This document shows positions 26,315 to 39,500 of a stretch of 64,000 nt of DNA, in pieces. The DNA is from Callaeas wilsoni. Lineage: Eukaryota; Chordata; Aves; Passeriformes; Callaeidae. The DNA lies in the NCBI GenBank assembly GCA_013398955.1, contig VWPU01008415.1, positions 1 to 64,000 of the forward strand. The letters are read 5' to 3'. The position numbers and the translations under genes are program-made. Below the pieces are notes generated by a model. That model was not told where the DNA came from, did not search any database, and saw only the letters and a list, made by a program, of their open reading frames with translations. Position 1 is the stretch's first letter. Every line of letters starts with the position of its first letter.

Positions 26315-28154
26315 GTTGTCCAACCAATGCTCCAGCGTTGCAGACTGGCCCGGTGTCACCAAAACCACAAAAGAGATGCAGAGAAGACCATTTGGTCAGA
26401 ACCAAAACAGCTGCAACATGTCCCACAGTGCCAAGAACCTACAATTAAATATATTAACACAATATCAACAATCAGATGGCCTCCCTTGTGCCCCAGTACA
26501 TTTTCAACTACCAAGTTTCTCTGGCTACTCCCAAACAATCAGATGAGGATTTCAGTCTCACTGTTTCAAATTTCAAGTGAGCTTTATAAACAAGAATCAG
26601 TTCAGCACCTTTCCTACTTGCATAAAAATAGGTACTGTGATTGTTTGGCAAACATAAAAAGCTTTTCGATACTGATCAAGAACTATAAAAAAGCCAGTGA
26701 GAAGCAGTATGTGCAGACAAATATTCTGTAGTATTCTGTAGTGCAGACAAATATTCAAGTAGTCCCCTGTAAAGGATAACTCATTATGAGGAACGAACAC
26801 ACACATGATATTTAATCTGAGCACAACTAGCAGGAAGGTAAATCTAATTTAACAATTAGCTGTCAGAAGAAAACAACCAGCTTTCCTTCATCTCATGCAT
26901 CTGCTCAAGTGCAGGAGCATATTAGGCCGTCATTTGCCAATATAAGAGGACAGTCAGACTTTAGTAAGCTAACTGCTGTGGAAGCTCTGGTCAGGGTAAA
27001 TAGATCCTAATGTGAAAATTAGGTAAAACTCTGAAGTCTCTCTCTTTGAGGATAACTGGAATGTCAACCACAGTCAGACATCTTTCCTCTGGACAAAATC
27101 CAGTCCCATACTATTGCCAAAGCAGCCCCAGGCGGTATCGCTGAAGATTTCAACAGATTTTTATTCTCCCCTCAAATTCGAGGAGGAGAAAGCTGAGAAA
27201 TGGAGGGAAGGAAATAAACACCTGTAAAAATCCTCAGACTGGTGTTGGCAAGAGAAAGCAGCTCAAAGTATTTTGCAGGGTCAGGACAGAGTAACTACAG
27301 AGGCACTTCTGCCCAGGAGAAGGAAAGTCCTCCTCCTTCCCTCACTTCCTGCAATCCTTTCACCTCCTTCAATCTCTTTCCACCTAACCCACGTCTTTCC
27401 TCTCAAAATAGCTCAGATCCACACAAACACTAATCAAGGAGCACGTCCGGTGTTGTGTAAGGTGAGCGTTCCATGTTTGCTCTGGAAGGTGAGCCCTGCT
27501 CAGCAACACTGCAGCACGGGGAGGTTCCAAAGCACACGCAAGGCTGGAACTCTCTCTCCCTTGCCCAGGACACCCAATTGTACAATGGCATCCTCTCGAT
27601 GCCATGAGTGGGCGACAACAGGATATACCGCAACGCTCTCAGCCAAATACCTACGCTCTTTTTTTATTCTAACAACATCATTTCATATCAATGTCACAAA
27701 TGGCCTGAAATCACTGCTTAATTACACACATTTTTACCTGGTGCTTTACCTTCTTCGTGCTCATATAATGCAGGTACTCTGACAGCTTTCCAGGTTATTA
27801 ACTGCTCCAAGGGACAACTGCACACTAAGCTCACCAGTTACAGCTCTTGTTTGTAACCTCCTGTACCAGGGAAATGAGAGTTCAGGAAAAAGTTCAGAGC
27901 TTTTGAGCATGGACCTGTAACTCCCATCTGGCCTATCCAAACAAAAATTTCCTTTAATAACACAGACCTGAGGATTTCAGCAACTTTTAGCTTTCCAGAG
28001 AAGTGATGATAAGAATGATTCATTCTGCACTGGCCCCTTTCCCAGGAACCAGAACACTCCTAGGTTACTTTTAAAACAACAGAGGACAAACTTGAAGCAA
28101 ACACTCAAGGATGGTGTTCAGTATTTTCCTCGCTGAGGATGTGTTCAGGGGTAC

Positions 28155-28215
28155 TGCCTGCTTAGATAAAATGTGACCTTGGCACTGCTTGCCTGCTTTG
28201 ATAAAACATGACCTT
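28155..28215. repeat. Two-copy direct repeat, period 35 bp
   Basis: TGCCTGCTTAGATAAAATGT with following GACCTT at 28155-28180 recurs as TGCCTGCTTTGATAAAACAT with GACCTT at 28190-28215. There are three mismatches over 26 bases. It looks like an old local tandem duplication. Confidence 0.8.
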
Positions 28216-28948
28216 GAATTTGAGTTCACCTTTAGCAACAATATTTTTCATATTTCCTTCTCTCCCTGTAAAACAAACAGGCATTTATTATTTGGGCAGC
28301 CCTGCTTTAAAACAAGTTTTGGCCATCCATAGCCTAGTATTAATGTGCCCTAATTATCATATCATGAAAAGGCTTATCAACAGGTCCCTCCCAAGCAGTT
28401 CCTGGAGCTGTGAACTTGTTCATTTGTTGCCCTCAGATTTTTGTGACGGGCACAACCTGAGCAAAGGAGCACACAGGAGTAAATCAGGCTCCAATGGAAC
28501 CAAAGCCGGTCCAAGGCTGGAAGGTGTGAGGAAGAAATGGAACCAGTCCAAGAGCTCAGCCCCTCTGATCCTTTCTCATCCACCCAACAGTGACACGCAC
28601 CCTTCCCTTCCTAAATTCCTGTACCTAAGAAACGGAAGAGGAAGAGAGACTCATCAAGGCATAGCCTCAAAGAGTGGACCAGCAGCATCACTTCAGGTAC
28701 AAGTTATATTAAACTTTCAGGTGAGAAACATGATCCATCCAGGAAACAGCCAGCTACCAACTCCTCCTTCCTCATCTTGCTCTTGGCTGCCACTCCTCTC
28801 TTGCAGAGATATTTACCTTCTCTCTTGGGCAATTAAGAGGCCTCTGCAACAGGTTTTCCTCAGCGTCCTTCGCACAGGGCTGGCCCTGGTACACGCCACG
28901 GCACAGAGCGCCTGCCAGCGAACACCCACGCTCCGTAAAGCCAGGTGA
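28208..28948 (+). other. Long unexplained ORF (246 codons), coding status unknown
   Basis: This is the longest uninterrupted ORF in the window and lies between PPEF2 and NAAA. The translation is rich in Ser, Pro and Leu, shows no domain, signal peptide or transmembrane pattern I recognise, and has no known neighbour exon. The first ATG overlaps the end of a direct repeat. It may be chance, part of a non-coding RNA, or a lineage-specific gene. I do not claim it is translated. Confidence 0.2.
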
Positions 28949-30792
28949 GAAAAGCCACCGCACACACTTAAACCAGGGCACTACACCTAAACCACCACTA
29001 AAAAGTCACGGACTCGAGAGCCCCACACGGACACAGACAACCAGTGGAATACCAAGTTCAGGGCCTCAGGGGAAGGTCACACACATGTGGAGAGGGTACA
29101 CATTCCCTGACCACCAGAGGTAATGTTCCACAGGCAGGAGACAGACATAGCAGCCACAATCCACGTGGATAACGCAACTCTTCAAACACAAGCAGGAGAC
29201 TTGTTCAATAACACCATCTAGAACCCCCTTAAAATTCAGGAAAGGAAACCTTGCACAAATCTACTTGAGTCAATCACCCCAAAACACAAACAACAAAAGC
29301 CTACGTAAATTTCCTAGCTTAGCCTAATCATTTTAACTTCTCCAAAACCAAAGCAAAGGACAGTATTCTGGACCAAATCCTACACACTGAGAACTTGTGC
29401 ACATCATAGATCTATGCAGAATAAGGTGCTCGACTCACAGGATCTGCCAGAAACACCACAGCTAATGTGAAACCTGCTCCTAGGAAAGCTGACATTTTAC
29501 TATCATGAACAGGATGCCCACTAATCTGACAGTTTTATAGACATTCAAGCAATGGAGGGAACAGATGAGCAGAATATGGAAGGCAACAGGAGGACATAAC
29601 AGACTAGAAAGTTTAATAGGGAAAAACCTAAAAGATGTTGGAGGGAAACAGATTTTAAGTTCTGCTAAAAGAAAAACAGGAAGAGTTTGTTTAAGAGCTA
29701 CAGATTAATTAGCCAAACAATCAAATACTTTTCCCGAGGATAAAAATGCTAGCTGGCACTAGGGAAAGTGATGATCCTACCTTGCCCCTGAGAGTAAATA
29801 CCTATGTACGGCCCACGTGCACATCGGACTCGGCACCACTCGTAGCTCGAACAAGATGGTGAAGTGCGTTGTATTTCAAACACATACCCAAGACAATTAC
29901 CATGGTGTCAAAAAGGAGAATTTCAGATAAAAAACTCCCAAATGCAATTTAATACACCTTGGCATACAAAAAGGATATTTCACCTCAAACTATAGGCTAT
30001 TTCTGAACACAAAACCCTGTTGCAAAGCATTAAAAAGAAAAACGCAACTTACCTTGCCAAGTCTTAATTTATGGATTTATTGAGATAAACAAAACTGAAG
30101 CGCTCCACTTGATGAATTTTGGTTGTATTCAATACCCAAATGATCAACGATTTCTGATGCTATTTGTTGAATTACAGACGCAAAATCTCCTCATCAGAAC
30201 CGAAATAATGAAGTAAAGTGTTCCCTTGGGCAGGCAGCAGGACAGGCCATGTCTGTGCACATGCAGCCCAGAACTGGTGCAGACCTTTTCATTTATTTAC
30301 TGCCCAGTTATGAGCAGCCTTAAGAATCCTTTACCATGTGATGCTTAAGAAAGGCTACAGATCTGAACTGGATTAGGATTACTGAAGGGATTATGAATGA
30401 GAAATACAGCATGTTGGCGTCTCTCGTCCTAAGAGTCAGCTCTTACACACTTCCAAGCCGCCTTCTGCTAAATGCAAACTTCTGGAGGAAAAATAATTCA
30501 AGGTTTCACCCCTTATTTGTGTTGGGCTGAAAAAGTATTTAGGGCTTTGTAGCTAGGGAATCACTAGTGCAGAAAGGAAGGGATGTGAAAAAAGAAAGGA
30601 TAGTTTACCTTCTGTTTCATTACTTCCCAATTCCAGGGCTTGAAAAAGCAGTAAAATCACTGTACTTTCTAGTCTTTAAAAAGTGGACACAAAAAGCAGA
30701 TGAAATCTCAAGCAGAAACATGACCAGTGAGCCATTCAAATAAGTATAAATGATCCTCCTTCGTAAAAAAAAAAAAAAACCAGCAGTGATAA

Positions 30793-30950
30793 AATCATAG
30801 AATGCCAGGCTAGAGAAATGCCTTCAGGATTTTAGGTCCAGCCTTTCTTGACTGAAATTCCCATGAAGCATCCCAACCTACCAAAAAACCCCAATCACTG
30901 CTACATTTCCATGTTTCCAGCATTAAGAGGGTTTTACTTAAAGTATTAAC
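30793..30950 (-). mobile_element. Degenerate CR1-like LINE 3' fragment
   Basis: The stretch starts AAAATCATAGAATGCCAGGC and continues with AGGTCCAGCCTTTCTTGA. This resembles the reverse complement of the 3' end of avian CR1 elements, which end in copies of ATTCTATG. It is short, 5'-truncated and diverged, with no coding left. The right boundary is approximate. The identification is from memory of the CR1 consensus. Confidence 0.55.
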
Positions 30951-31086
30951 AATCTCATCTCTGCGTTTTTATCAAACTTCACTTCTTATCTCAAGTACCT
31001 TAGCTACTCACAGGTTAAGTTACTTCATCTGTAAGATATATCACTTACCACTTCATTAGTATTTATATTTTTAGCTTGTCGTTAAA

Positions 31087-31154
31087 CAAAGACCAGGACA
31101 TTATGTATCCTTTTGGTTACCAAAGACCAGGACGTTATGTATCCTTTTGGTTAC
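31087..31154. repeat. 34-bp tandem duplication
   Basis: The segment 31087-31120 (CAAAGACCAGGACATTATGT, then ATCCTTTTGGTTAC) is repeated directly at 31121-31154 with one A-to-G change. The near identity implies a recent slippage or duplication. Confidence 0.95.
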
Positions 31155-32407
31155 ATAAAAAAAAAAGCAACCAAAGTCTTCTAGAAATACTTTATTTTGT
31201 TGGCAGTCAGCATCTCGGAGTGTTTGTTATCACAGAAAAGGCAAGGCTTTCAAGAAAGTAATTTTTAAGGGGAAAAAAAAAATGCACATTCCTTCCTTGT
31301 TTAAACCTCATAACCCCAAACAGCTGCTAAGCCACAAACACAACACCAGAAACAAGTTGTTTCCTGAACATTCATAGATAGTAACAACTTACATATTCCA
31401 GATTGTTTGTACACATTGAAACAAACACATTGGGGTAAATTTATGTATGAGTGAGCATCTGGGCATACCCCTGCCAGAGGATAATCAGCCTAATGCTGCA
31501 GAGGTCAGGATGACTGCACAAAGCCACACCTGTAAAGATCCTCTTGTTGCGGGTGGCTGTTATTTAAACAAAACTGGTGGGATCACAAATCAGTGCTTAC
31601 TCTGCGAATTAAAGCAATGGCATTCTGGAATCTCAAAGATAGTGAGCATTTTAAAATCTTCCTCCAGGAAATCTGCTTCTAATTTATCATCCCACTGCTG
31701 TACATCGCTGTCTAAACTGGGTCAAGGCAAAGCTTGCAGCACTTTTATCCAGGCAGGAGGAGAGGATGCAGGTAAGTAGGTTATGAGACTCAGCACAAGG
31801 AGATCAAGGGCCCTCAGCTCCAGAAGGTGCTCTCAGAGCAGTTTGCATAACCAGTGCACACCCACTGCAGCCAGCACAGCACAGATCTGCAAGGGGTGCT
31901 CCGGCCACACCTTCGCACAGGTGACATTCTACCCAGTGAAAAAGGGCACCTCTCAGCTTGACTTGAAGGTATCCACTGGTCTTGACTCTTCAAATCCCTC
32001 AGTTATTTCTGGAGTAGACCTAAGTGCCCAAACTCTGTATCATATACAGTCACAGCACAACCAGACAAAAACCCCACTGCTCTGCACTGTAAAACAAGAT
32101 GTTAACTTTTACTGCAGGTAACTTGAACAGAATGCACAGGAACCAATACAATTCTTTTTTAACCTCACTGCTACCCCACATAATCTCCTCTCATCTACCA
32201 AGGACAAAAGTGCATTACCACAATTCCTGGAACAGCTCCTGATTTCTGATAAATAAAGTAACTATAGTCTACAGCTGTGCATGCTGCTGACTGCTGCATC
32301 TGCCTCACTAGGCCCAGGATCAAAAACTCCTCATGGATGAGGGGAAAGGATGATGACATAGAAGTAAGCCCACAAGCCTTCATACATCAAACTATCAGCT
32401 GAATAGT

Positions 32408-32462
32408 TTTATTTAATTCTGTTCAGACCTACAGGCCATGTAAATTGCGAAATGTATTTATT
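32408..32462 (-). terminator. NAAA: Candidate poly(A) signals of NAAA
   Basis: TTTATT (AATAAA on the minus strand) occurs at 32457-32462 and 32408-32413, about 1.06-1.1 kb past the NAAA stop. No nearer canonical hexamer was seen. The real end is inferred. Confidence 0.5.
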
Positions 32463-33519
32463 AGTCAGCACAGAAGTACACTGCAGTTGCACACCTCTCA
32501 CCAAAAATAGTACAAGCCACTTTTACCCATCAACATCTACTAGAGCATCAACTTAATTACAAAAAAATTCAAACTTCCATTACAGGTCATTAACAGGAGC
32601 ACCTGCAACACTTGAAAGAGTTAACAAATCACTGTTTCCTGAATGATTCGCATCATTCATGAACCAAAGCCACTGTACTGCTCCCAGAAGTGATTTTAAA
32701 AGCATATGTTAGTCTTGCACAGCTCCAGCTTCTCACTCGGTGTGTTGAACTAGAAAAATAGGGAAGAGAGCACAGGTTTGTCGAGAGTTAGGTAAAAAAC
32801 AAATTCTATACAATCTGTAGAAAGAATTACTCTTGCTAAAGTCAGATCTGACCAAATTGCTACAAATATAGTAGCAACAATATTTTTTTAAAAACTCTTT
32901 ACACTGGAATACAGCTTGTGCTCTTGCCAAGATCATGCAACCAGTTTCTTGGCAGAGAAATTATCATAGTATCTCTCTGAAGCTGCCCCATGAGGCACCT
33001 TGTGAGCTCAAGAATTTGGACCTATTCTGCACATTCACAGGACAAAGCCCCGAACGGATGCTGCTCACAGTGAGTCACCAGTGAGCAGCCTTTACCAACA
33101 AAGCTTGCTTTTTCTTGGTGCTAAGTGCACCATCCTCTCCTGCTGGGATTCAGTTCCCTCTGGCAGGGCTTCCTGTGGTCATCCACCTGGAGACAAGCAA
33201 GTGCCATGGTGGGGAGCGGTAAGAATAGCCCAAACATTCCCAGAGGGAATCTCCACCTTTAGGTTGCAACATCCATCCCTTCCTCTCCTATCAAAACTTT
33301 TCCTAAGATCGTCTCCAAGACGTTCACTAGGAGAGTCGGTATTTAACTCCCTCTAAGACAACAAGGGAAGGTATTTATCAAGGGCAATGAACAAGCAGAA
33401 TCAGGAACTCAGACTGGATCACCAGAGCACCACTGCAATGCTTTGTCCCACAGTGGCTCTGCAGCTGAAATGGCTGTGTAAGTACAGGTGCCACTTACAC
33501 CTCTGCCACTTCCACCTCT

Positions 33520-36500
33520 TCACTCCTCAGTTCTCATCCACGTCTGGTACCGATCCGGAAACGCAGCGCTCATGACCGTGGTGTACACTGTGTTACTGGC
33601 AGGGAAGGGGCAACAGCATGAGTGAGTGACGTTTCCCAAGGCAAGAAGGGGAATTTAGCTAGCTAGCAAAGCAGCAGGACAAATTTTAGTGGAAACAAAT
33701 ATTCTGCTTAGGTACAGAATGATTAGGAAAAGACACTGATCGAATTAAAGACTGTTGGCACTAATTTTTAGTGTTCTTTCCCCCACTCAGCACAACAGAG
33801 GAGCTGTATTTCCACGTCCTTTTTGTCACTATATTAAACAATTGGTACTGTATCTGTGTCACTGCTGAGATGAACCTTTCCTTCTCCCCATTTCCTCGCA
33901 TTGACAAGGCAGAGGAGAGGTCCTGGCATTGAGGAAGCCATTGCCAAGCTCCAATGAGAATGACTGATGCAGAGATTATACCAAGCTCCACATAAAAGCA
34001 AACCAAAACACGATAACCTGCAGAAGTGCAATTTCTGGAACAGTACAGAGGAATGGTATACTGAAATACATCTCTTGGAAACCCAGTCAACAGTATCTAA
34101 AAGCTTTATCCCACTTACTTTTTTACACGTTAATCGGAGCTATATCAGAACATGCAGAAAAAGCTACTGTCAGTGTTAACACCAACCCAAAAGTTCCAAA
34201 ACTGGGCAAAGGAGTCGGTGTGACATCCGGCTGCTCCTCCAGAGGAGTCATTTGTTTCACTACTCCAGAGCTATTTCCCATTACCAGACTGAGCCCAAAC
34301 AAGTGCAGTTCCCTGACTGAAGTGGTAGACGCAAGAGGAAAAGGGTTGTGGAAGTGAAAATAGAGGGTCATGAGCACAAGCCAAAATCTAAGCTGGGAAA
34401 CCGCAACACTCAGACACATAAGGAACATCCTCAGGAGGTTTGTGGTGTACTTTCAAGCAGCCTGAGGCACAGATCAACATCTCTCAATCTAATACTTACT
34501 TGTTTAAGACTGGCTTCACTGACAATACCTGTACAGAAAGTTTGAAGAGTTGTCATTTGGGTGGATAAAGAGGGAAATAAATGGCTGTTTAGAAACAGCA
34601 GTAGGATGAAGTTATGAAAGGAATAACAAGTCAGGGACTCCTTGCTTTTTGTAACATCATACCATTTTACAGAAGTACTTTCAAAAAAGCCCTCTGCAAG
34701 ACATTCCAATTCCCAAAGCCAACCATGTCTAACACTAAGTGCCTGTGCTTGAAATAAGAAACTGCACAAAGATGATGGGATTCACCTCCTGCGTTTTCCA
34801 CCTGAATTGGTCAGCTGTTACAAAATGCCTACATAGGAGTACAGAAGCATTTTAAACAACTTTCAATCTTCAACCCCCCTAGAGACAGCTGTGCAGTAAA
34901 TCCTGTTCCCCACAAAAGCAGCATAGCTTTTGAATCCCTGATAAAAGAGCTTCTCTGCTTTGTCAAAGAACTTCAAGAGCAAATCGCTGTGCAGAATTTG
35001 AGAAATACCTTAAAGAGTGTATCAAAATTGATGTTGTGCTGTCCAGTAGCATTGAGAGCTTTGATGGCTGCAGTTCTGTGGGAAAGCAACGCATTATCAA
35101 TTAAACACACTTGTCTGTTCCAAAGGCTACAAAGCATCAACACAAACAGCTTCTTACCAAAGGCCTTAACATTGAAATGCCTGCTTTGGTCTAAAGTAAC
35201 CCCAAGTTGTGTGACTGCATCTCATCTCACACTGTTGAAGTTCCTGTTACTACTCCACTGAGTACATACTAAGAAGGAACCTGCCAATCCCTTTTTGCAC
35301 ACTACACAGCTTAAAAATCCCATGTAAGCACCTTCCTAATGCCATCCAATACTTTGGCACTGTCAATCTAAGTCATTCACCTTCTACTAAGTTTTGCTTT
35401 CTGGCCTATGCCTAATCCTTGCGACTTCTCGTTATTTATGCTACTCACTGCCTCACACCATTTCCTCTGGCACCTGTGAACGTTGCTCTACACCCTGTGT
35501 GTTCCCTTCAGAGTGGCATTACAGGAACTGAATGAGCTGCCTGCTCAAGGAGAAAACACCTGCCCATCTCTCTAATCTCTTTCAAAACAAGCGTTCTCTC
35601 CCCACAGAGCTCCCAAACAATTTACCTGCGGTCATCAAAAGGAGGAGGAGTAGTCCAATGATCATAGTTTGTCTCCACACGAAACCACCTGTAACGAGCA
35701 TGTGAGCAAACAAAAGGTGAATCAGAAGGTAATTCATGAAGTCCAACAAGCAGTATCCCCATACTGCCAAAAGGAAAAAACTTCCTTAAAAGCCAACTCC
35801 CTCTGTCTGCTGCAAGCCCAAGGGCCCCATGTTGGTAGATCTAACAGCCTTTACCATCAACTATGGAACACAGGAATGCGGTGGGTGACCTCTGATCTCC
35901 TGCTGTAACCATGACCAAGAGGCGGCGGCAGATCTCTCAAGGAAGTTGTGTCACTAAGCCAATCACTCAGAAAGGAACATGAGAAGCAAAAATGAAGTGG
36001 TTTTCTCCTACTTACGCTCCACCTAAGGGATCGAGAGGCCAGAGGTCTACTGGGCCCCTTCTATTCCTCGTTATGACCATGCCTTCTTTGGGTGAGACGC
36101 CTCCCACAATATAGTAAACTTCAGCAATGATGGGAATGTCAGCCAGTCTGAGAACAGCAGACTGGAAGTCCTCTGCTTCGCTCAGGGTCTAAAGCAAAAA
36201 GGAGATGACAGCAAGGTGAAGCACAACAACAAGCACTGGGACATCTTCAAAAGAACAAAGGTCCAGCTTTTCTGAAAATGGTAATTGACGCTGAAGTGCT
36301 ACTTGAAAATATTATTAATATAGCGACATATCAAACAGTATAAAAACCCTTGGCACAGGCATTCACCATCTAGGAGTACAGCTGTCTTAACTGATTATGA
36401 CACAAGTTGCAGCTAGCTGAAACACTCCCTAGGAAGGAAGTACTGCCACAGCTTCTCCAGGACGTTTGGCATTGGAGGTTGCCCTCCAAAAGGACCAGAA

Positions 36501-39500
36501 TTGCCTCATTACTGAATGCAGGGTCCACACAGTTTCTCCTGAGAAATTCATTTGCTTATCAAGCAGCTAAGTTTCCTGTGCCACTGATTCTAATTTACTA
36601 GGGGTTTAAGGATAAGTGGCACAACTGTGAAATCTAAGAACAACTCGGTGCACTTACATCTCGCACAAGCCAGCTGACAGGGTAATTCCTATTGAGGAAA
36701 GCAGCTATAGCATTCTCCCACCATCTACCACCATCTGGGGAGGAAAAAAAAAAAGATGATACACATTATTTATATATAGTGAGACAGGGTAGGTGCCTAT
36801 CAGAACCAAATATCAACATACTACGTGAGAAATGCCAACAAGGAGCACAGCCTTCAGGTGAAATATAAATAGACAACATGATTCCAACTGACAGTCAGCC
36901 ACAGCAGATGGATTAACACCCCTGCTTTCCAGAAAGTATCTCAGAGCTGTCACGACAGGAATGATAATAATCACCTCATTACTCATCTTACTGCAATATT
37001 AAAACAGGAATAATTCCAAAGAAATAATAAAACAGCTAAAAAAGAGGTAGTGATAGTGTTTGTGTTACTGAGAAAAACAAGCAAAGTGCAAAAACAAGAA
37101 GGTCAAGTTGGTTACTATTCATAAACTCACGCTTTGCAAACCACAATGAAAACCATCCATCTGCTTGTCACTTGATAAACCTTGACCCTGATTTAGTCAT
37201 CCTGTTTCACAGCCGTAGTTCACATGCTCCTTTCCCTCAATTTGTAGTTCAGTTGGAGTGAACTGAAAACAGCTTTCACTTCAGATAAACCAGCAAGCAG
37301 TCAGCAGCAGCCCGCGGACCAGACTGCAGCACATGTGGAGTGAACGTAGGACATGGAGAGATAGACGATTTTGGTACACAAGATTTCCTCAATCAGGCCT
37401 TTGCACAGACTCGAACGCTTAACGCTGGCCTTCAAGATGAACTAAAAGCAGTTTGCTCCTGTAAGTATCAGCCCGGGACACTCCAGTTTTGAAAGGATTA
37501 ACTAACTACTCTGGAATCAGAAGCTGTGTGCCTGTAAACTATGGAAAGAATTCAGTGAATCCAACGAGGCAGCATTAACAAAGCAAACGGGAAGCAAGAG
37601 GTGCAAGTGCTCCATAGCAGAATCCCTACTCAGAGATGTACAGGTGGAACACATACAGTGACTATTGTTTGCATAGCTAAAGAGTTGAAGAACAGATCAT
37701 TCAAGATCAAAAAAAAAAAGCTTATCACCATCACAAGGGAAAAATAAATAGTTTAGATGTTGGTTCTGAGAAGACATTATTGCAAGTTCTAACAGTCACC
37801 CAATAAAGAACAACACAGTAGCAGCTTCTTAAAAGGAAAGAAATGGCGGAGACAACTTCCCAAGCTTTGAGGTGGACATAACTGTCATTATTTGTGAAAC
37901 TGAAGCCCTGACGAACAAGGCAGTGACCTTTCCCTGCCTTCCCCACTGCTACAAGTTTCAGTTCTCAATAGTGACATCTCTCAACTCTGCTCTACGCCTA
38001 ACCTTGCTCAAGTGCCTTGCCAGTGTTTCCAGGCATTCCCTCAAATCCTGCTGTCTTTCCCCTAGATCTTCCCCTTCTCTCTTTCCAGCTGCCTTATGAG
38101 GCCAGACAACCATGGAATACAGCAGAACCAGGAAAGGAGCCTTTTCTTGGCTGCCCAAACTGCATCTTGTTGTCTCAGCCCCATCTCTGCCACCTCCAAC
38201 GACTCTCTTGACCAGACCACATCTTCTACAGCTGCCCCAAGGCTTTCCTCATCCTTTGACACTTTCAGCTCAGGTGATGCTGCTAACAAACACCTTCTCC
38301 TACACATCAGCCAAAACCAAGCATGTGTGCTTTCACTCCCTGAGGGCAAGGCATTCCACTTCAGATCCTTCCTGGCAGCCTTCACCTCATTGTTCCCGCT
38401 AAGGGAAAAAAGCCAGGGCAGGCAACAATCAACAAAAACAACACACAATACCTACTGTAGAAGACATTTCCTTTACCTCGTTCATCCCCGGAGATGGTGA
38501 ACTTGTGTGGACTTTGCCCAGTCCATAAGCCTACGTAACCAAGAAATGTGGTGCCTTGGTACGCTACCTGAAACCAGGAAAAAGAGAGCGGTTCAGCATT
38601 CCAAAATACAACACAGTTGGAACCTGCAGCCTGTACTTCTTTCTGTAGCTTTCTTACCTTCATTACCACAAAACACTGTGCCTTCAGTTACAGGAAAACA
38701 TGCCAAGTAAATTACAAAGGGACTCAGAGGCCTCAAATTCATTGTACTTCATTTGTTTGTGATCACCGACTGCTACAAGATTTTTGCTAAGGTTAAACTA
38801 CCAAGCAACAAACAGCAACTCTTCCATCCACAAAATGGACAGCCATTAAGGAAAAAAAAAGTCAGACTCACAAAACTGCACTAGCAACTAATTGTTTTTT
38901 GGAAACCTTTGTCTAAAAGCACACTTATTGGTCACAAAAATTCACAAGGTCTTAAAAAAAACCAAAAAACCTTAGAACTATTCCTACCAAAACTGATCTC
39001 TTTGCCGTATTCCCTAATATTTCTCATCTGTTTTAGTATCTTGACATTTTCTTATTTCAGCATCTCTTAGAAATAATGACCCCAACACTACATTAGGCTG
39101 GTCTACTTTTTACAGTCCATCACCATAAACTAGATGCCCAGGAAGCAAAGAAAATGGGCATTTATCCCACACTCCTGGAACATAACTGCGCTGCTCTAAC
39201 AGCCCAGTACCCCATTCCTACATTAAACACCTCATCTAAGCAGCTATAGGGCTGTCCCATTCCTCACAGAACACCACCCAGCCACGCCAACCCCAGATGG
39301 TACCTGCCCACCCTTCATAAACTGTACATCCAGCGTGATCTTGCTCAAAATATCGACAAAAGCATAATCCAGGTTCCGACCATGGTAAATGTTTCCTTTG
39401 TCATCCTGAGCGACAATGCTGGTACAGAACCTGCAAACAGAGCAGGGCAAGGAACGACTGAAGGCACAGCTCTGACACTGCTTGCAAGATTCCAGCTGAA

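Larger units (their letters stand above)
26315..32400. other. Intergenic region between PPEF2 and NAAA
   Basis: About 6 kb holding no gene I can identify. It includes the unmapped PPEF2 5' UTR and promoter on its left side. It contains a 35-bp-period direct repeat (28155-28215), a CR1-like fragment (about 30793-30950), a 34-bp tandem duplication (31087-31154), and two unusually long + strand ORFs at 27273-27782 and 28208-28948 whose products I do not recognise. Confidence 0.6.

Noticed and set aside
26709..26755. GTGCAGACAAATATTC repeated with TATTCTGTAG as a possible satellite or CRISPR-like array
   Set aside because: It is just two short copies in an intergenic region of a vertebrate genome, most simply a slippage duplication.
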